Of a stretch of DNA of 64,000 nucleotides, positions 25,744 to 34,661 are shown in pieces (position 1 is the first letter of the stretch; each line of letters begins with the position of its first letter). The stretch is taken from positions 248,001-312,000 of the forward strand of contig DATGMF010000056.1 in NCBI GenBank assembly GCA_035293765.1. Reading direction: 5' to 3'. Under the pieces are notes generated by a model that saw nothing but the letters and a program-made list of their open reading frames with translations, was not told the DNA's origin and searched no databases. The translations under genes were made by a program, and so were the position numbers. The DNA is from DASRHT01 sp035293765 (GTDB taxonomy: Bacteria; Chloroflexota; Ktedonobacteria; Ktedonobacterales; Ktedonobacteraceae).

Positions 25744-27492
25744 ATGAGCGCGGAGCTAAGACGTGCGCGCAATCGGCAAATGGTCATCTTCTTGCTGGTA
25801 TGTATTGCCATGGTGGGGTTGCTGGGAAGGCTGTATTACTGGCAGGTGCTGCAATCGCAGAGCGGTTATCGCCTGGCGCAAATGGCTGATGCCGAGCATA
25901 TCCAAAACCAGATCTTGAATGCGCCTAGAGGACTGATTTATGATGCGCAGGGTCATATTCTGGCGACCAACGTTGTGCGCGACGATGTCTATATTGAGCC
26001 AATCCAGTTTGGGGTAGATCATCCCGATAGCGATAGTTTTCAGGCTGATCTGCAACGGCAGGCGCATGCGCTGCACCAGATATTGCCCGATGTCGGTGAG
26101 GATGAGCTGATAAAGGATTTTACCTCTGGCAGAGCAGCCGTACGGATTGCCGGGCCGATAGATCCGTCTCAGAGCCAGCAATTGCGCGGGCTGCACTTGC
26201 CGGATATCTTTCTTGAGCCGCGCACCTGGCGCATCTATCCAGGAGGCGAGCTGGCAGCGCAGATTCTGGGCTACGTGCAGGATGGTCAGGGGGTATACGG
26301 CATTGAAGGAAAGTACAACACGCTTTTGGCAGGCAAGCCTGGCAGCTTCACCGCCGAGACCGATTTGAACGGCAACCCTTTAACCGTTGGCGCCAGTTCG
26401 GGCCAGCAAGCCATCAATGGCGCGGATATCACGCTGACCATTGATAGCTCTATCCAGTATCTGGTGCAAACGGCTCTGGCCGACACCGTGAAGGCGCAGG
26501 GCGCTCAGAGTGGCACCGTCGTTGTGGTGAACGTGCATACCGGCGCGATAGTCGCGATGGCGGGCGCGCCGACCTTCGATCCGAACCATTATGGCGACTA
26601 CGCCAGTCAGAAAGGATGCCTGGGGAGAGAAGATGTGTACTTCAATCCGGCCCTGTATTGTGATTATGAGCCTGGCTCGACAATGAAGGCGGTAACAATG
26701 GCGGCGGCCCTGGATCAGGGGTTGATCACGCCGAATACCACCATTCAGGACCCTGGCTACGTCACTTTTAACGATGCCAGCCTGGTAACGAACTGGGATA
26801 ACAAAGGCTATGGGACCGAGACCATGACCGAGGTGCTGGAGCATTCCGCCAATGTTGGTGCAGCCCTCGTTGCCCATACGATTCTAGGGCCGGATCGCTA
26901 CTATCCGTACCTGGCGCGTTTTGGCTTTGGACAGCGCACCAATATCGCCGACCCTGAAACGGCGGGGAGCTATCGTACCAATCAATCTGCGGGCTGGTCG
27001 CCCACGGATTTAACCCGGCAAGCCTTTGGGCAGGCAATTGTGGCGACGCCGCTTCAGGTAGCGATGGCATATCAGGCCATTGCCAACGGAGGCGTGATGA
27101 TGCGGCCCTATGTGGTGGCAGGCATTAATGATAACGGCCATGTGACCAATATTCAGCCGACGGTGGAGCGCAGGGTGATCAGCGAGGATGCGGCGCATCA
27201 ACTGGTGGGGATGCTAGAGCATGCAGCAGCCGACGGCTATGCCAAGCCCGCGACCTTTCCGGGCTACAGCATTGCCGCCAAAACGGGTACAGCGACAACC
27301 CAGGGAATCTCGGATGATCAGACGGAGGCTTCCGTTGCCGGTTTCTTACCGGCATCGAATCCCCAGTTTGTCATCCTGGTGAAGATAGATAGGCCACAGT
27401 CCATTTTTGGATCAACTGCTGCCGCGCCTCTCTGGAAGGCTATCGCGCAGCAGTTGATGTGGCGTTATAGTATTGCGCCCGATCAGCCTTGA
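25744..27492 (+). CDS. ftsI: Septal peptidoglycan transpeptidase FtsI (class B PBP)
   Basis: FtsI cross-links septal peptidoglycan with FtsW. The 582-residue protein has one N-terminal membrane segment (about 14-32), a PBP dimerisation domain with RGLIYDAQGHILATN near 61-75 and WRIYPGGELAAQILGYV, and a transpeptidase domain with S312TMK, S368AN and K513TGT in the right order. No PASTA repeats follow, and the protein ends soon after the catalytic domain. It starts at ATG 25744, six bases after AAAGGAGG. Confidence 0.95.
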   Translation: MSAELRRARNRQMVIFLLVCIAMVGLLGRLYYWQVLQSQSGYRLAQMADAEHIQNQILNAPRGLIYDAQGHILATNVVRDDVYIEPIQFGVDHPDSDSFQADLQRQAHALHQILPDVGEDELIKDFTSGRAAVRIAGPIDPSQSQQLRGLHLPDIFLEPRTWRIYPGGELAAQILGYVQDGQGVYGIEGKYNTLLAGKPGSFTAETDLNGNPLTVGASSGQQAINGADITLTIDSSIQYLVQTALADTVKAQGAQSGTVVVVNVHTGAIVAMAGAPTFDPNHYGDYASQKGCLGREDVYFNPALYCDYEPGSTMKAVTMAAALDQGLITPNTTIQDPGYVTFNDASLVTNWDNKGYGTETMTEVLEHSANVGAALVAHTILGPDRYYPYLARFGFGQRTNIADPETAGSYRTNQSAGWSPTDLTRQAFGQAIVATPLQVAMAYQAIANGGVMMRPYVVAGINDNGHVTNIQPTVERRVISEDAAHQLVGMLEHAAADGYAKPATFPGYSIAAKTGTATTQGISDDQTEASVAGFLPASNPQFVILVKIDRPQSIFGSTAAAPLWKAIAQQLMWRYSIAPDQP

Positions 27493-27525
27493 TACTCAAG
27501 GAAAACATTTGATAAGAGGTATGTG

Positions 27526-27819
27526 ATGCAAGAAGAGAAGGGAAAGGAGCCTCTGTCAGCTCAATCCGAGTTGAGCCCGGTCTGGCAGGAACTCCTGGGT
27601 GGCCGTGTCAATGATCCAACTGCTTCTGGAGAAATGGGAATACCGGTGCTTGAGAGCGATCCCTGGCGGGAGTTGCTGCGTGAGCATGGCGTCGAGATTA
27701 TTGATCTGCAAAAAATGCACTTGCAAATAAGCGATCAGGATGTTGAAGAGGCGCTCCAGATTATGCGGGAGCAGGCGGATAGTTGTCAGGATGGGCAGGA
27801 CCCTCCAACCCGTGTGTAG
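27526..27819 (+). CDS. Small acidic protein of unknown function in the dcw cluster
   Basis: The 97-residue product starts at an ATG with AGAGG six bases upstream (a GTG three bases earlier is possible). It is acidic, has no membrane segment, and shows WQELLGGRVNDPTA, WRELLREHGVEIIDLQ and a final helix DVEEALQIMREQAD. I do not recognise it. Position between ftsI and ftsW suggests a lineage-specific division or cell-wall factor. Confidence 0.7.
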   Translation: MQEEKGKEPLSAQSELSPVWQELLGGRVNDPTASGEMGIPVLESDPWRELLREHGVEIIDLQKMHLQISDQDVEEALQIMREQADSCQDGQDPPTRV

Positions 27820-27907
27820 GGCTTGCCCTTACCCAGGGACTAATGATAAAGGCAGGTTTTACCGACCAGGAATAATTTAAATTAGCACTTATGAGGATGC
27901 AAAAGCG

Positions 27908-29416
27908 GTGAAAAAAGGACGACGGCAGGATCAGCTTCCGCCAATTGTGCGTTCCCCCGCGCTAGAAGCGGTCGAGCGCCAACCGCGAGGAAGCAGGCAG
28001 AGCGAGCGTAACGCGAACCAATCTATGGCCCGGCGACGTAACATCGGGACCAGTAGAGTAAGTTTCGCTGTGGAAGATACGCTGGTGCGGCCCGTCGCGC
28101 CCAGAAAGAGCTTGAAGCCTCTGAGTACTAGAGTACGACAGCGCACGGGCTTGACCGCCAGTTGGCGTAGTCGCGTGGCGGCTCCATCGCCGCTGCCCGT
28201 CGAGGCTATCAGCCAGGAGGAGCAGAAGAAGCTGGCAGAACTGGAGATGCGCCTGCCGCGCGTGGCGGGTAGGATCGATTCCTGGCTGCTGGTGACCGTG
28301 CTGGCTCTGCTCTGCATTGGCCTGGTCATGGTCTATAGCGCGAGCTCGTTTATCGCGGCCCGCTACTATGGGGACCCGGCGTACTTTTTTCTGAAGCAAC
28401 TGCTGTGGGCGTTGATAGGGGTGGCCGTCATGCTGGTGACGATGCGCATCGATTACCGGCACTGGCGTCGCGTCTCGCTGTTCGGGCTGATCATTGTGCT
28501 GCCCTTGCTGGTTGTCGTCTTGCTGGTCGGTACGAGCGCCTATGGGGCTTCGCGCTGGCTGGCCTTCGGCTCGTTCTTCTCGTTCCAGCCGAGCGAACTG
28601 GCGAAGCTGGTGCTGGCCCTGTATATCGCGGACTGGTTGGCGCGCAAAGGGAATCAGGTGGGGACATTTCTCTACGGACTGGCTCCATTTGTGATCCTGG
28701 TCGGCGTAATCCTGGGGTTGGTCTTGCTGGAGAACGATATGGGGACCGCGATCATTATCGCGGGTCTGGCAACAGCGATGTTCTTCACAGCCGGAGCAAA
28801 TATTATCCAGTTTCTGCTGGCAATGGGCTGCGGCGGCTTGATTTTCCTGTCGCAGGCGTTCAAGGGCTATCGCGCGGCTCGCTGGGACTTTCTGGACCCG
28901 TTTAAACATATCACAAGCACCAACTTGCAGTTGTATCAATCGTTGTTGGCGCTGGGATCGGGCGGCTGGTTGGGTCTGGGGTTGGGGGCGAGCCGCGAGA
29001 AGGCTGGATACCTGCCGTTGCCATATATCGACTCGATTTTCGCGGTGATTGGCGAGGAATTGGGATTTATTGGCGCGGCTCTGATCGTCATCCTGTTTAT
29101 GTTTTTGGCCTTTCGCGGTTTCCGCCTGGCGCGGCGCACGCAGGATGTCTATGGGGCGTTATTGTCAACCGGTATTACGACCTGGTTGATATTGCAAGTA
29201 GTGATTAATATTGGCTCTACTACCGGCTCGATCCCGTACACCGGGGTGCCGCTGCCGTTCATTAGCTTTGGGGGTTCCTCCCTGGTGATCTCGCTGGCGG
29301 CCGTCGGGGTGTTGCTCAATATCTCGCGCTATATCCAGGAGCCGGAAACTCCAGCTCTCTCAAGAGATATTATTACGAAAACGTTAAGCACGAAAAAGTT
29401 GAAAAAGAAGGTGTAG
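27908..29416 (+). CDS. ftsW: Septal peptidoglycan polymerase FtsW (SEDS family)
   Basis: FtsW polymerises lipid II at the septum. The protein has about ten membrane segments from residue 126 onward, with SEDS signatures VMVYSASSFIAARYYGDPAYF, FQPSELAKLVLALYIADWLA, LLENDMGTAIIIAGLA and the closing PYTGVPLPFISFGGSSLVIS. Its 502 residues exceed the usual 370-400 because of a basic, Arg/Ser/Pro-rich cytoplasmic tail of about 120 residues. The start is GTG at 27908; an internal start cannot be excluded. The stop codon abuts the 28-bp repeat at 29418. Confidence 0.94.
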   Translation: MKKGRRQDQLPPIVRSPALEAVERQPRGSRQSERNANQSMARRRNIGTSRVSFAVEDTLVRPVAPRKSLKPLSTRVRQRTGLTASWRSRVAAPSPLPVEAISQEEQKKLAELEMRLPRVAGRIDSWLLVTVLALLCIGLVMVYSASSFIAARYYGDPAYFFLKQLLWALIGVAVMLVTMRIDYRHWRRVSLFGLIIVLPLLVVVLLVGTSAYGASRWLAFGSFFSFQPSELAKLVLALYIADWLARKGNQVGTFLYGLAPFVILVGVILGLVLLENDMGTAIIIAGLATAMFFTAGANIIQFLLAMGCGGLIFLSQAFKGYRAARWDFLDPFKHITSTNLQLYQSLLALGSGGWLGLGLGASREKAGYLPLPYIDSIFAVIGEELGFIGAALIVILFMFLAFRGFRLARRTQDVYGALLSTGITTWLILQVVINIGSTTGSIPYTGVPLPFISFGGSSLVISLAAVGVLLNISRYIQEPETPALSRDIITKTLSTKKLKKKV

Positions 29417-29417
29417 A

Positions 29418-29445
29418 GGGCAACCGCAAGGGATTGCCCCTACAG
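29418..29445. repeat. 28-bp hairpin repeat, intergenic copy
   Basis: This repeat has arms GGGCAA and TTGCCC, an inner CC/GG closing a GCAA tetraloop, and a CTACAG tail. An identical 28-base copy lies inside ftsQ at 33289-33316. Here it begins two bases after the ftsW stop codon. Confidence 0.85.
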
Positions 29446-29496
29446 GCGCGACAACAGCGTTGGAGTGCGGAAGAATTCAAAGTATGTAGGTTGTGT

Positions 29497-30654
29497 ATGC
29501 GAGTCCTGATATCAGGCGGCGGCACCGGAGGGCACATTTATCCGGCTCTGGCGGTGGCGGCGTGTTTACGAGATGAGTACAACGCCGATATTCTCTATCT
29601 CGGCAGTGATGACGGTTTAGAGACCAGGCTAGTCCCTGCTGCCGGGTTTCGTTTCGAGGCGATCAAAGCAGGCAAACTGCAACGCTTCGTCTCCTGGCGA
29701 ACCGTGGCGGGCATAGCGCGTGTGCCCATCGGTATGGTTCAGGCAATAAAAGTCGTACGCAAATTTCATGCCAATGTAGCGTTTACCAGTGGGGGTTATG
29801 TGGCTGTTCCGGCGGGATTGGCAGCGAGACTCAATGGCGTGCCGTTGTTGATGCATCAGCAGGATGTGCCACCTAACCTCTCAAACAGGTTAATCGCACC
29901 CCTGGCGACGCGCATCTCGGTCGCATTTGCAGACTCGCTTCACTACTTTCCCTCGCGGAAAACCTTGTTATTGGGCAATCCGATCCGGCAGCCGATTCTG
30001 GATGTGCGGCAGAGCACACCGCAGCAAGCGCGTATCACGCTCGGTTTCGCGCCCGATCTGCCGCTGCTGCTGGTCACCGGTGGCAGCCAGGGAGCGCGGC
30101 ACCTTAATCAGGTGGTCTGCCAGGCTTTGCCTGAATTGCTCAAGTCCTGCCAGGTGTTGCAGATCAGCGGCCCCAGGCTCTTTGACGAGACAGGGGCGCT
30201 GGCGGCAAGCGCGATAGAGGGGCTGGAGGAGTCGCTGCGACAGCGTTACCGGCTGGTTGCCTATATGGATGAAGAGATGCCACTGGCTTTACAGGCGGCG
30301 GAACTGGTTATCTGTCGCTCCGGCGCTGCAACGCTGAGCGAACTGGCGGTTCTGGGCAAGCCCAACATCCTGGTACCGTTGCCGCCTGCCATTGGTAGCT
30401 CGCCGCAGGAGGCCAACGCGGCAACCTTCGGCAAAAAGCAAGCGGCAGAAGTGATCCGTAACGCGGATCTGAAACCCGAATTGCTGGTAGAGCGTGTAAA
30501 GTTTATTATAACATCTTCTATCTGCTTGCAAACAATGGCAGAGGCGGTCAAAGATTTCGCGCAGCCGGAGGCAACGCAGGCAATTGTAGCGACAATCGTC
30601 GGGATAGCGGGGCTATCCATGAATACACCGAAGCACGAGGTTAGAAGCATTTGA
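29497..30654 (+). CDS. murG: UDP-N-acetylglucosamine--lipid I GlcNAc transferase
   Basis: MurG adds GlcNAc to lipid I at the inner membrane face to give lipid II. The 385-residue protein starts MRVLISGGGTGGHIYPALAV, the family hallmark, which fixes the start at 29497 rather than the upstream frame start at 29434. Other signatures are FTSGGYVAVPAGLAA, MHQQDVPPNLSNRL, LLVTGGSQGARHLN near 190 and the donor loop CRSGAATLSELAVLGKP, then PQEANAATFGKKQAA. Its TGA overlaps the TTG start of murC. Confidence 0.96.
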   Translation: MRVLISGGGTGGHIYPALAVAACLRDEYNADILYLGSDDGLETRLVPAAGFRFEAIKAGKLQRFVSWRTVAGIARVPIGMVQAIKVVRKFHANVAFTSGGYVAVPAGLAARLNGVPLLMHQQDVPPNLSNRLIAPLATRISVAFADSLHYFPSRKTLLLGNPIRQPILDVRQSTPQQARITLGFAPDLPLLLVTGGSQGARHLNQVVCQALPELLKSCQVLQISGPRLFDETGALAASAIEGLEESLRQRYRLVAYMDEEMPLALQAAELVICRSGAATLSELAVLGKPNILVPLPPAIGSSPQEANAATFGKKQAAEVIRNADLKPELLVERVKFIITSSICLQTMAEAVKDFAQPEATQAIVATIVGIAGLSMNTPKHEVRSI

Positions 30655-32132
30655 AACAGTCACGTTTGCATTTTATGGGTATAGGTGGACAGGGAATCTC
30701 GGCTGTGGCGCAGATGGCACAGATCATGGGGGAGGAAGTTACGGGCTGCGACCGGCAGGCATCGGCGACGACGCGAGCGTTAGAGCGCGCAGGAATTGCG
30801 GTGCAGATCGGTCATAGCGCGGATCACCTGAGCGGCGCTGAGACGCTGGTAATTAGCCCTGCCGTTCCCGCCCTCAACCCGCAGAATCCAGAACTGCTGG
30901 CGGCGCAGCAGCGAGGGATACGCGTTGTGACCTGGCAGGAGTTGCTGGGAGAATTGATGCGGGGGAAATGTGTGCTCTCTGTGAGCGGGGTGCATGGCAA
31001 GGGGACGACAACCGCGATGCTGGCGCTGATGCTGGTTGACGCAGGGCTAGATCCGCTCTGTGAGATTGGCGCAGTAGTGCCGCGCTTCGGCGTGAATTAC
31101 CGGCTGGGGCATGGTCAGTACTTTGTGAATGAGGCCGACGAGTTCAATCACAATTTCTGGCACTATCATCCCCGGTTGGCAATCGTAACTTCGATAGAAT
31201 TCGAGCATCCGGAGTTCTTTGCCGATTATGGGGCATTTCTGGGAGCCTTTGAACATTTTATTCGTGGCATGGATACGCAGGGGAATTGGCCGTTGCCGCC
31301 AACGCTCATCTTGAACGCTGATAGTCAAGGTTGTCTGGAATTGCGTACCCGACTGCATGATTGGTCCGGCACGGTTGTGACCTATTCGGCGGCAGGCGAT
31401 CCGCAGGCGACGTATGCCGCCCACAATGTCAGGTTGAGCGGTGAGACCAGTTTTCAAGTGAACGTTCAGGAGTCGCAGGGAGGAAGGGCGTTTCCATCTG
31501 AGCGTGCGATCCGCTTGCAATTGCCGGGAGAGCATAACATTCAGAACGCGCTGGCAGCTCTAACGGCGGCGCATATCGTCGGCGTTGATGCGGATACCAT
31601 CATCGAGACACTGGAGGGTTTTGGAGGGATCAGGAGACGTTTTGAGATCCGTCACCAGGGAGCGTGTCACCTGGGGACGCGCGTGGTTGATCTGGTGCTG
31701 GTGGATGATTACGCCCATCATCCAACTGCTATCGCAGCCACATTGGAGGCGACGCGACAGCGTTATTCAGGGCGGCTGGTCGCGATCTACCAGCCACATA
31801 TGTATAGCAGGACGAAAACGTTTTTTGAGCAATTCTTGCACGCATTCGACGCGGCAGATATAGCGGTGATAACTGACATTTTTCCTGCTCGAGAACAGGA
31901 TACGGGTCTGGTACATGCGCGCGATCTGGTCAATGCAATGGCGCGGCAGCCGCATTTTGCGCAGGGCGGGGGCGAGGTGTTACATGGAGGTAGTGTGAAG
32001 GAGACAACGCAATTGTTGCGCGAGATACTGCGAACGGGCGACGTCGTGCTGATCATGGGCGCGGGCGATATCTATACTGTGACTGAAGAGCTGATACAGC
32101 AAAATGATGCGCTTACCGAGGGCAACCGATGA
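30651..32132 (+). CDS. murC: UDP-N-acetylmuramate--L-alanine ligase
   Basis: MurC adds L-alanine to UDP-MurNAc with ATP. The 493-residue protein shows the Mur-ligase layout: N-terminal Rossmann domain (FMGIGGQGISAVAQMA), ATP loop VSGVHGKGTTTAMLALML near 111-128, NEADEFNHNFWHYHP, a GEHNIQNALAALTAAH stretch and the C-terminal DDYAHHPTAIAATLEATR. It starts with TTG at 30651 within the murG stop (TTGA overlap), with GAGG upstream. The usual Asp-Glu-Ser-Asp segment reads NEADEFNHNF, close to murC and Mpl. MurC is preferred because of its place in the cluster. Confidence 0.93.
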   Translation: MKQSRLHFMGIGGQGISAVAQMAQIMGEEVTGCDRQASATTRALERAGIAVQIGHSADHLSGAETLVISPAVPALNPQNPELLAAQQRGIRVVTWQELLGELMRGKCVLSVSGVHGKGTTTAMLALMLVDAGLDPLCEIGAVVPRFGVNYRLGHGQYFVNEADEFNHNFWHYHPRLAIVTSIEFEHPEFFADYGAFLGAFEHFIRGMDTQGNWPLPPTLILNADSQGCLELRTRLHDWSGTVVTYSAAGDPQATYAAHNVRLSGETSFQVNVQESQGGRAFPSERAIRLQLPGEHNIQNALAALTAAHIVGVDADTIIETLEGFGGIRRRFEIRHQGACHLGTRVVDLVLVDDYAHHPTAIAATLEATRQRYSGRLVAIYQPHMYSRTKTFFEQFLHAFDAADIAVITDIFPAREQDTGLVHARDLVNAMARQPHFAQGGGEVLHGGSVKETTQLLREILRTGDVVLIMGAGDIYTVTEELIQQNDALTEGNR

Positions 32133-33151
32133 CATTCGAGCTTGAGACAATCTATAGCGCATTGCGCTCACGTTTTGGTGAGCGGGTGCGCCGTGATGAA
32201 CTGCTATCGCGCCATAGTACTTTTGGCGTGGGCGGTCCGGCGGACATATGGATCACCCTCGATTCACGAGCTGACCTGACGGACCTGGTAATGCTCTGTG
32301 CTAATCAACGCTGGCCCTTGTTGGTCGTAGGCAATGGGACGAACCTGCTGTTTGCTGATGCAGGTGTGCGCGGGATTGTGGCGCGCGTAGCTTTGAATAG
32401 TTATACCGTTGAAGATCACGCAGACGGCACGGCCTTGCTGGTAGCGGATGCAGGCGTGAGCTGGCCCCGGCTGTTGAACGAACTGGCAATGTTGGGCTGG
32501 GGAGGATTGGAATTTGGTCCGGGCATCCCGGGCACGCTTGGCGGAGGCGTCATCAGCAACGCCGGAGCGCATGGTAGCAACCTGGGAGAGGTGCTGGCAT
32601 GGGTAGAGGCCGTGGATGCGCGCCATTGTATTGAGCAAGCAGGAGAAGTGCCTGTAATCCGGCGTTATCAGCACGCGGATCTCGATTTAGCTTATCGTCA
32701 TAGCAGATTTCGCGCCGAGCGGCGCATCCAGTTTGACGAGCGTGGGTATCCACTCGCGGCCCCTCACAAGCTGATAGAGCCGTCGGAGATTGTAATACAG
32801 GTGGGGGTGCGTTTGCACAGGGAGGAGCCGGAGAAGCTACGGGCGATCATCGAAGACCATAAGCAGCATAGGAAAAGGACGCAGCCGCCGCAGCAGAGCG
32901 CAGGGTCTGTATTCAAAAACCCTCCCGGGGATTACTCCGGGCGACTGATCGAAGCGGCTGGTCTAAAGGGACTGACTCGCGGTAAGGCGCGAATTTCGGA
33001 GCGTCACGCCAACTTTATTGTGAACGTAGGAGGCGCGAGCGCCGCTGATGTGGCAGCGCTCATTATGGAGGCACATAACCGCGTACACGAACGGTTTGGA
33101 GTGGATCTGGAGCTGGAAGTCGAACTACGCGGAGAGTGGAGAAAACCATGA
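32129..33151 (+). CDS. murB: UDP-N-acetylenolpyruvoylglucosamine reductase
   Basis: MurB reduces UDP-GlcNAc-enolpyruvate to UDP-MurNAc with NADPH and FAD. The 340-residue protein has STFGVGGPADIWITL, VVGNGTNLLFADAGVRGIV near 68-86, GIPGTLGGGVISNAGAHGS, a YRHSRFR segment and the C-terminal SAGSVFKNPPGDYSGRLIEAAG with the proton-donor Ser, then ISERHANFIVN. The ATG overlaps the murC stop (ATGA), and its own TGA overlaps the ftsQ ATG in the same way, so murC-murB-ftsQ are translationally linked. Confidence 0.96.
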   Translation: MTFELETIYSALRSRFGERVRRDELLSRHSTFGVGGPADIWITLDSRADLTDLVMLCANQRWPLLVVGNGTNLLFADAGVRGIVARVALNSYTVEDHADGTALLVADAGVSWPRLLNELAMLGWGGLEFGPGIPGTLGGGVISNAGAHGSNLGEVLAWVEAVDARHCIEQAGEVPVIRRYQHADLDLAYRHSRFRAERRIQFDERGYPLAAPHKLIEPSEIVIQVGVRLHREEPEKLRAIIEDHKQHRKRTQPPQQSAGSVFKNPPGDYSGRLIEAAGLKGLTRGKARISERHANFIVNVGGASAADVAALIMEAHNRVHERFGVDLELEVELRGEWRKP

Positions 33152-34434
33152 CAGAGAAGAAACAGCTACGTGAGCAGATGGCCCTGCACGCCTATAAGCA
33201 GCAGGAGCCAGCTATGGCGCGTTCTTTGCATAAAGAGTACCTTGAAATTCCGCGTTCCAACGCTCCCACGATGAATCGGGGAGCGACAGGGCAACCGCAA
33301 GGGATTGCCCCTACAGAGCGCGGTAAAGAAGAGCAGCGCGAACCTGTACACACTCTCCAACGGATAGTGACGATACCGCAATCCGATCCATCGATGGCGT
33401 GGAACACCTTTGCGCAGCGCCAGGCCCAGCGTCGTCGCGCTCGTGCGAAGCCGAAGAAATACGTCAAGCTGGCGTCGCGTACATACGTGCAGACAGGGAC
33501 GTGGGCGTCGAGTGGGCGCATAAAAGCCATACGGCGTGATGTATCGCATTATGTCAGTTCGCCAATACCTGCGCGCAGCGGAGGGAGTGCAGGACATGTA
33601 GGGCAACGTGCGGGACAGCGTATAGGGCAACGGATAAAGCGGCGCAGTTTCTGGTGGCGGCTATTGGGCATTTTCGCTCTCACAGTGGCGCTCGCGCTGG
33701 GCGCCAATTTCGCCCTGACCAGCAACGCCTTTCGTATCGAGCAGGTAAATGTTGCAGGCACGCATAACGATGCCCTCATTCACGCGATTCAGAGCATGGG
33801 TATGCAGGGTCAGAACATTTTTCTGCTCAACGTCGCCATGCTCACAGAACGTATAGAAGCGTTCCCGCTGGTTGCCACTGCCACTCTCAGCAAGCAGTGG
33901 CCTAATCAGCTCCTGGTAACGGTAGCGGAGCGGGTACCGGTCATCCTCTGGCAGACGCCTCAAGGGACCTATAGCGTCGATAGCCAGGGAGTGCTCATCG
34001 CACCGCTAAGCGAGACTGCTGACGCAGGCAGCCTGGGCACCGTGGTCGATGTCACCGGTCAGCACCAGGGCCGAGCGGGCGCGCAGTTACATCCAGGGAT
34101 GCGCCTGAGCCAGGCAGATATCGCCTTTACCAGGACGATTTTTGACCGTTTCTCCCAGGTCACAGGCGTTACCGGGTTTAAACTGGAGTACGATGGTACA
34201 ATGTATGCTGGTACCACCAGCCAGCCGCTGGGGCAGGGGAGCAGGGGTGCGTATAGAGTAGAAAGTCCAGATGGCTGGGTGGCCTACCTGGGTGGTGCAA
34301 ACGACGCCAATCCGCTGGACAACAAACTGATTGAATTGCGCGAGATTCTTGCGCTGGCGAAGAAGCAGCAGCTCAATCTGGCTACTATTGACCTGCGCTA
34401 TGGACTGCGCCCGGTATATACCATAAAGCAGTAA
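33148..34434 (+). CDS. ftsQ: Cell division protein FtsQ/DivIB with long cytoplasmic tail
   Basis: FtsQ/DivIB holds the septal FtsL-FtsB-like proteins at the divisome. The 428-residue protein starts at the ATG overlapping the murB stop. Residues 1-167 are a basic, low-complexity tail, far longer than the usual 20-60. A membrane segment (about 169-190) is followed by a POTRA domain (AFRIEQVNVAGTHNDALIHA, near 194-265, ending TLSKQWPNQLLVTVAERVP) and the FtsQ beta domain (to about 425). Residues 48-56 (GQPQGIAPT) are encoded exactly by the 28-bp repeat also found at 29418, inserted without breaking the frame. Confidence 0.93.
   Translation: MTEKKQLREQMALHAYKQQEPAMARSLHKEYLEIPRSNAPTMNRGATGQPQGIAPTERGKEEQREPVHTLQRIVTIPQSDPSMAWNTFAQRQAQRRRARAKPKKYVKLASRTYVQTGTWASSGRIKAIRRDVSHYVSSPIPARSGGSAGHVGQRAGQRIGQRIKRRSFWWRLLGIFALTVALALGANFALTSNAFRIEQVNVAGTHNDALIHAIQSMGMQGQNIFLLNVAMLTERIEAFPLVATATLSKQWPNQLLVTVAERVPVILWQTPQGTYSVDSQGVLIAPLSETADAGSLGTVVDVTGQHQGRAGAQLHPGMRLSQADIAFTRTIFDRFSQVTGVTGFKLEYDGTMYAGTTSQPLGQGSRGAYRVESPDGWVAYLGGANDANPLDNKLIELREILALAKKQQLNLATIDLRYGLRPVYTIKQ
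33289..33316. repeat. 28-bp hairpin repeat inside ftsQ
   Basis: Identical over 28 bases to the intergenic copy at 29418-29445. It begins exactly on the first base of codon 48 of ftsQ and encodes GQPQGIAPT plus one base of the next codon. Confidence 0.85.
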
Positions 34435-34435
34435 T

Positions 34436-34588
34436 TTCAGAACCCCTGAGTGGGGAGCATCGGTATCGACGTGCTAAAGGATTTTGACAAATTAATATTG
34501 GGGATGCCCCCCTGTAGAGACGAGCATGCCCAGATTATCTTGTTAAGATGCATAAGCGGGTCCCTACAGATGTCAAATGGAAATGAGC
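34436..34588 (+). repeat. Possible degenerate fifth copy of the interspersed repeat
   Basis: TTCAGAACCCCTGAG at 34436-34450 resembles the start of copies A to C, and TGTCAAATGGAAATG at 34571-34585 resembles their end. The middle is replaced by unrelated sequence containing the element at 34512. The ftsQ-ftsA gap of 227 bases holds no gene. Confidence 0.4.
34512..34569. repeat. 58-bp element with imperfect terminal inverted repeats
   Basis: Ends read CTGTAGAGAC (34512-34521) and GTCCCTACAG (34560-34569), inverted copies with one mismatch. It sits inside the possible fifth copy of the 100-bp repeat and looks like a small non-autonomous insertion. No flanking target duplication is clear. Confidence 0.5.
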
Positions 34589-34661
34589 GGGTCGATTATA
34601 GAGCTCTACTACCGTGTTTGTAGTGCGTCTCACAAGTGTACCGCCCAATAGGAGCGTTATC

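Noticed and set aside
27962..28939. 325-codon frame on the minus strand
   Set aside because: Antisense to ftsW, with a Gln/Arg/His-rich composition typical of shadow translation.
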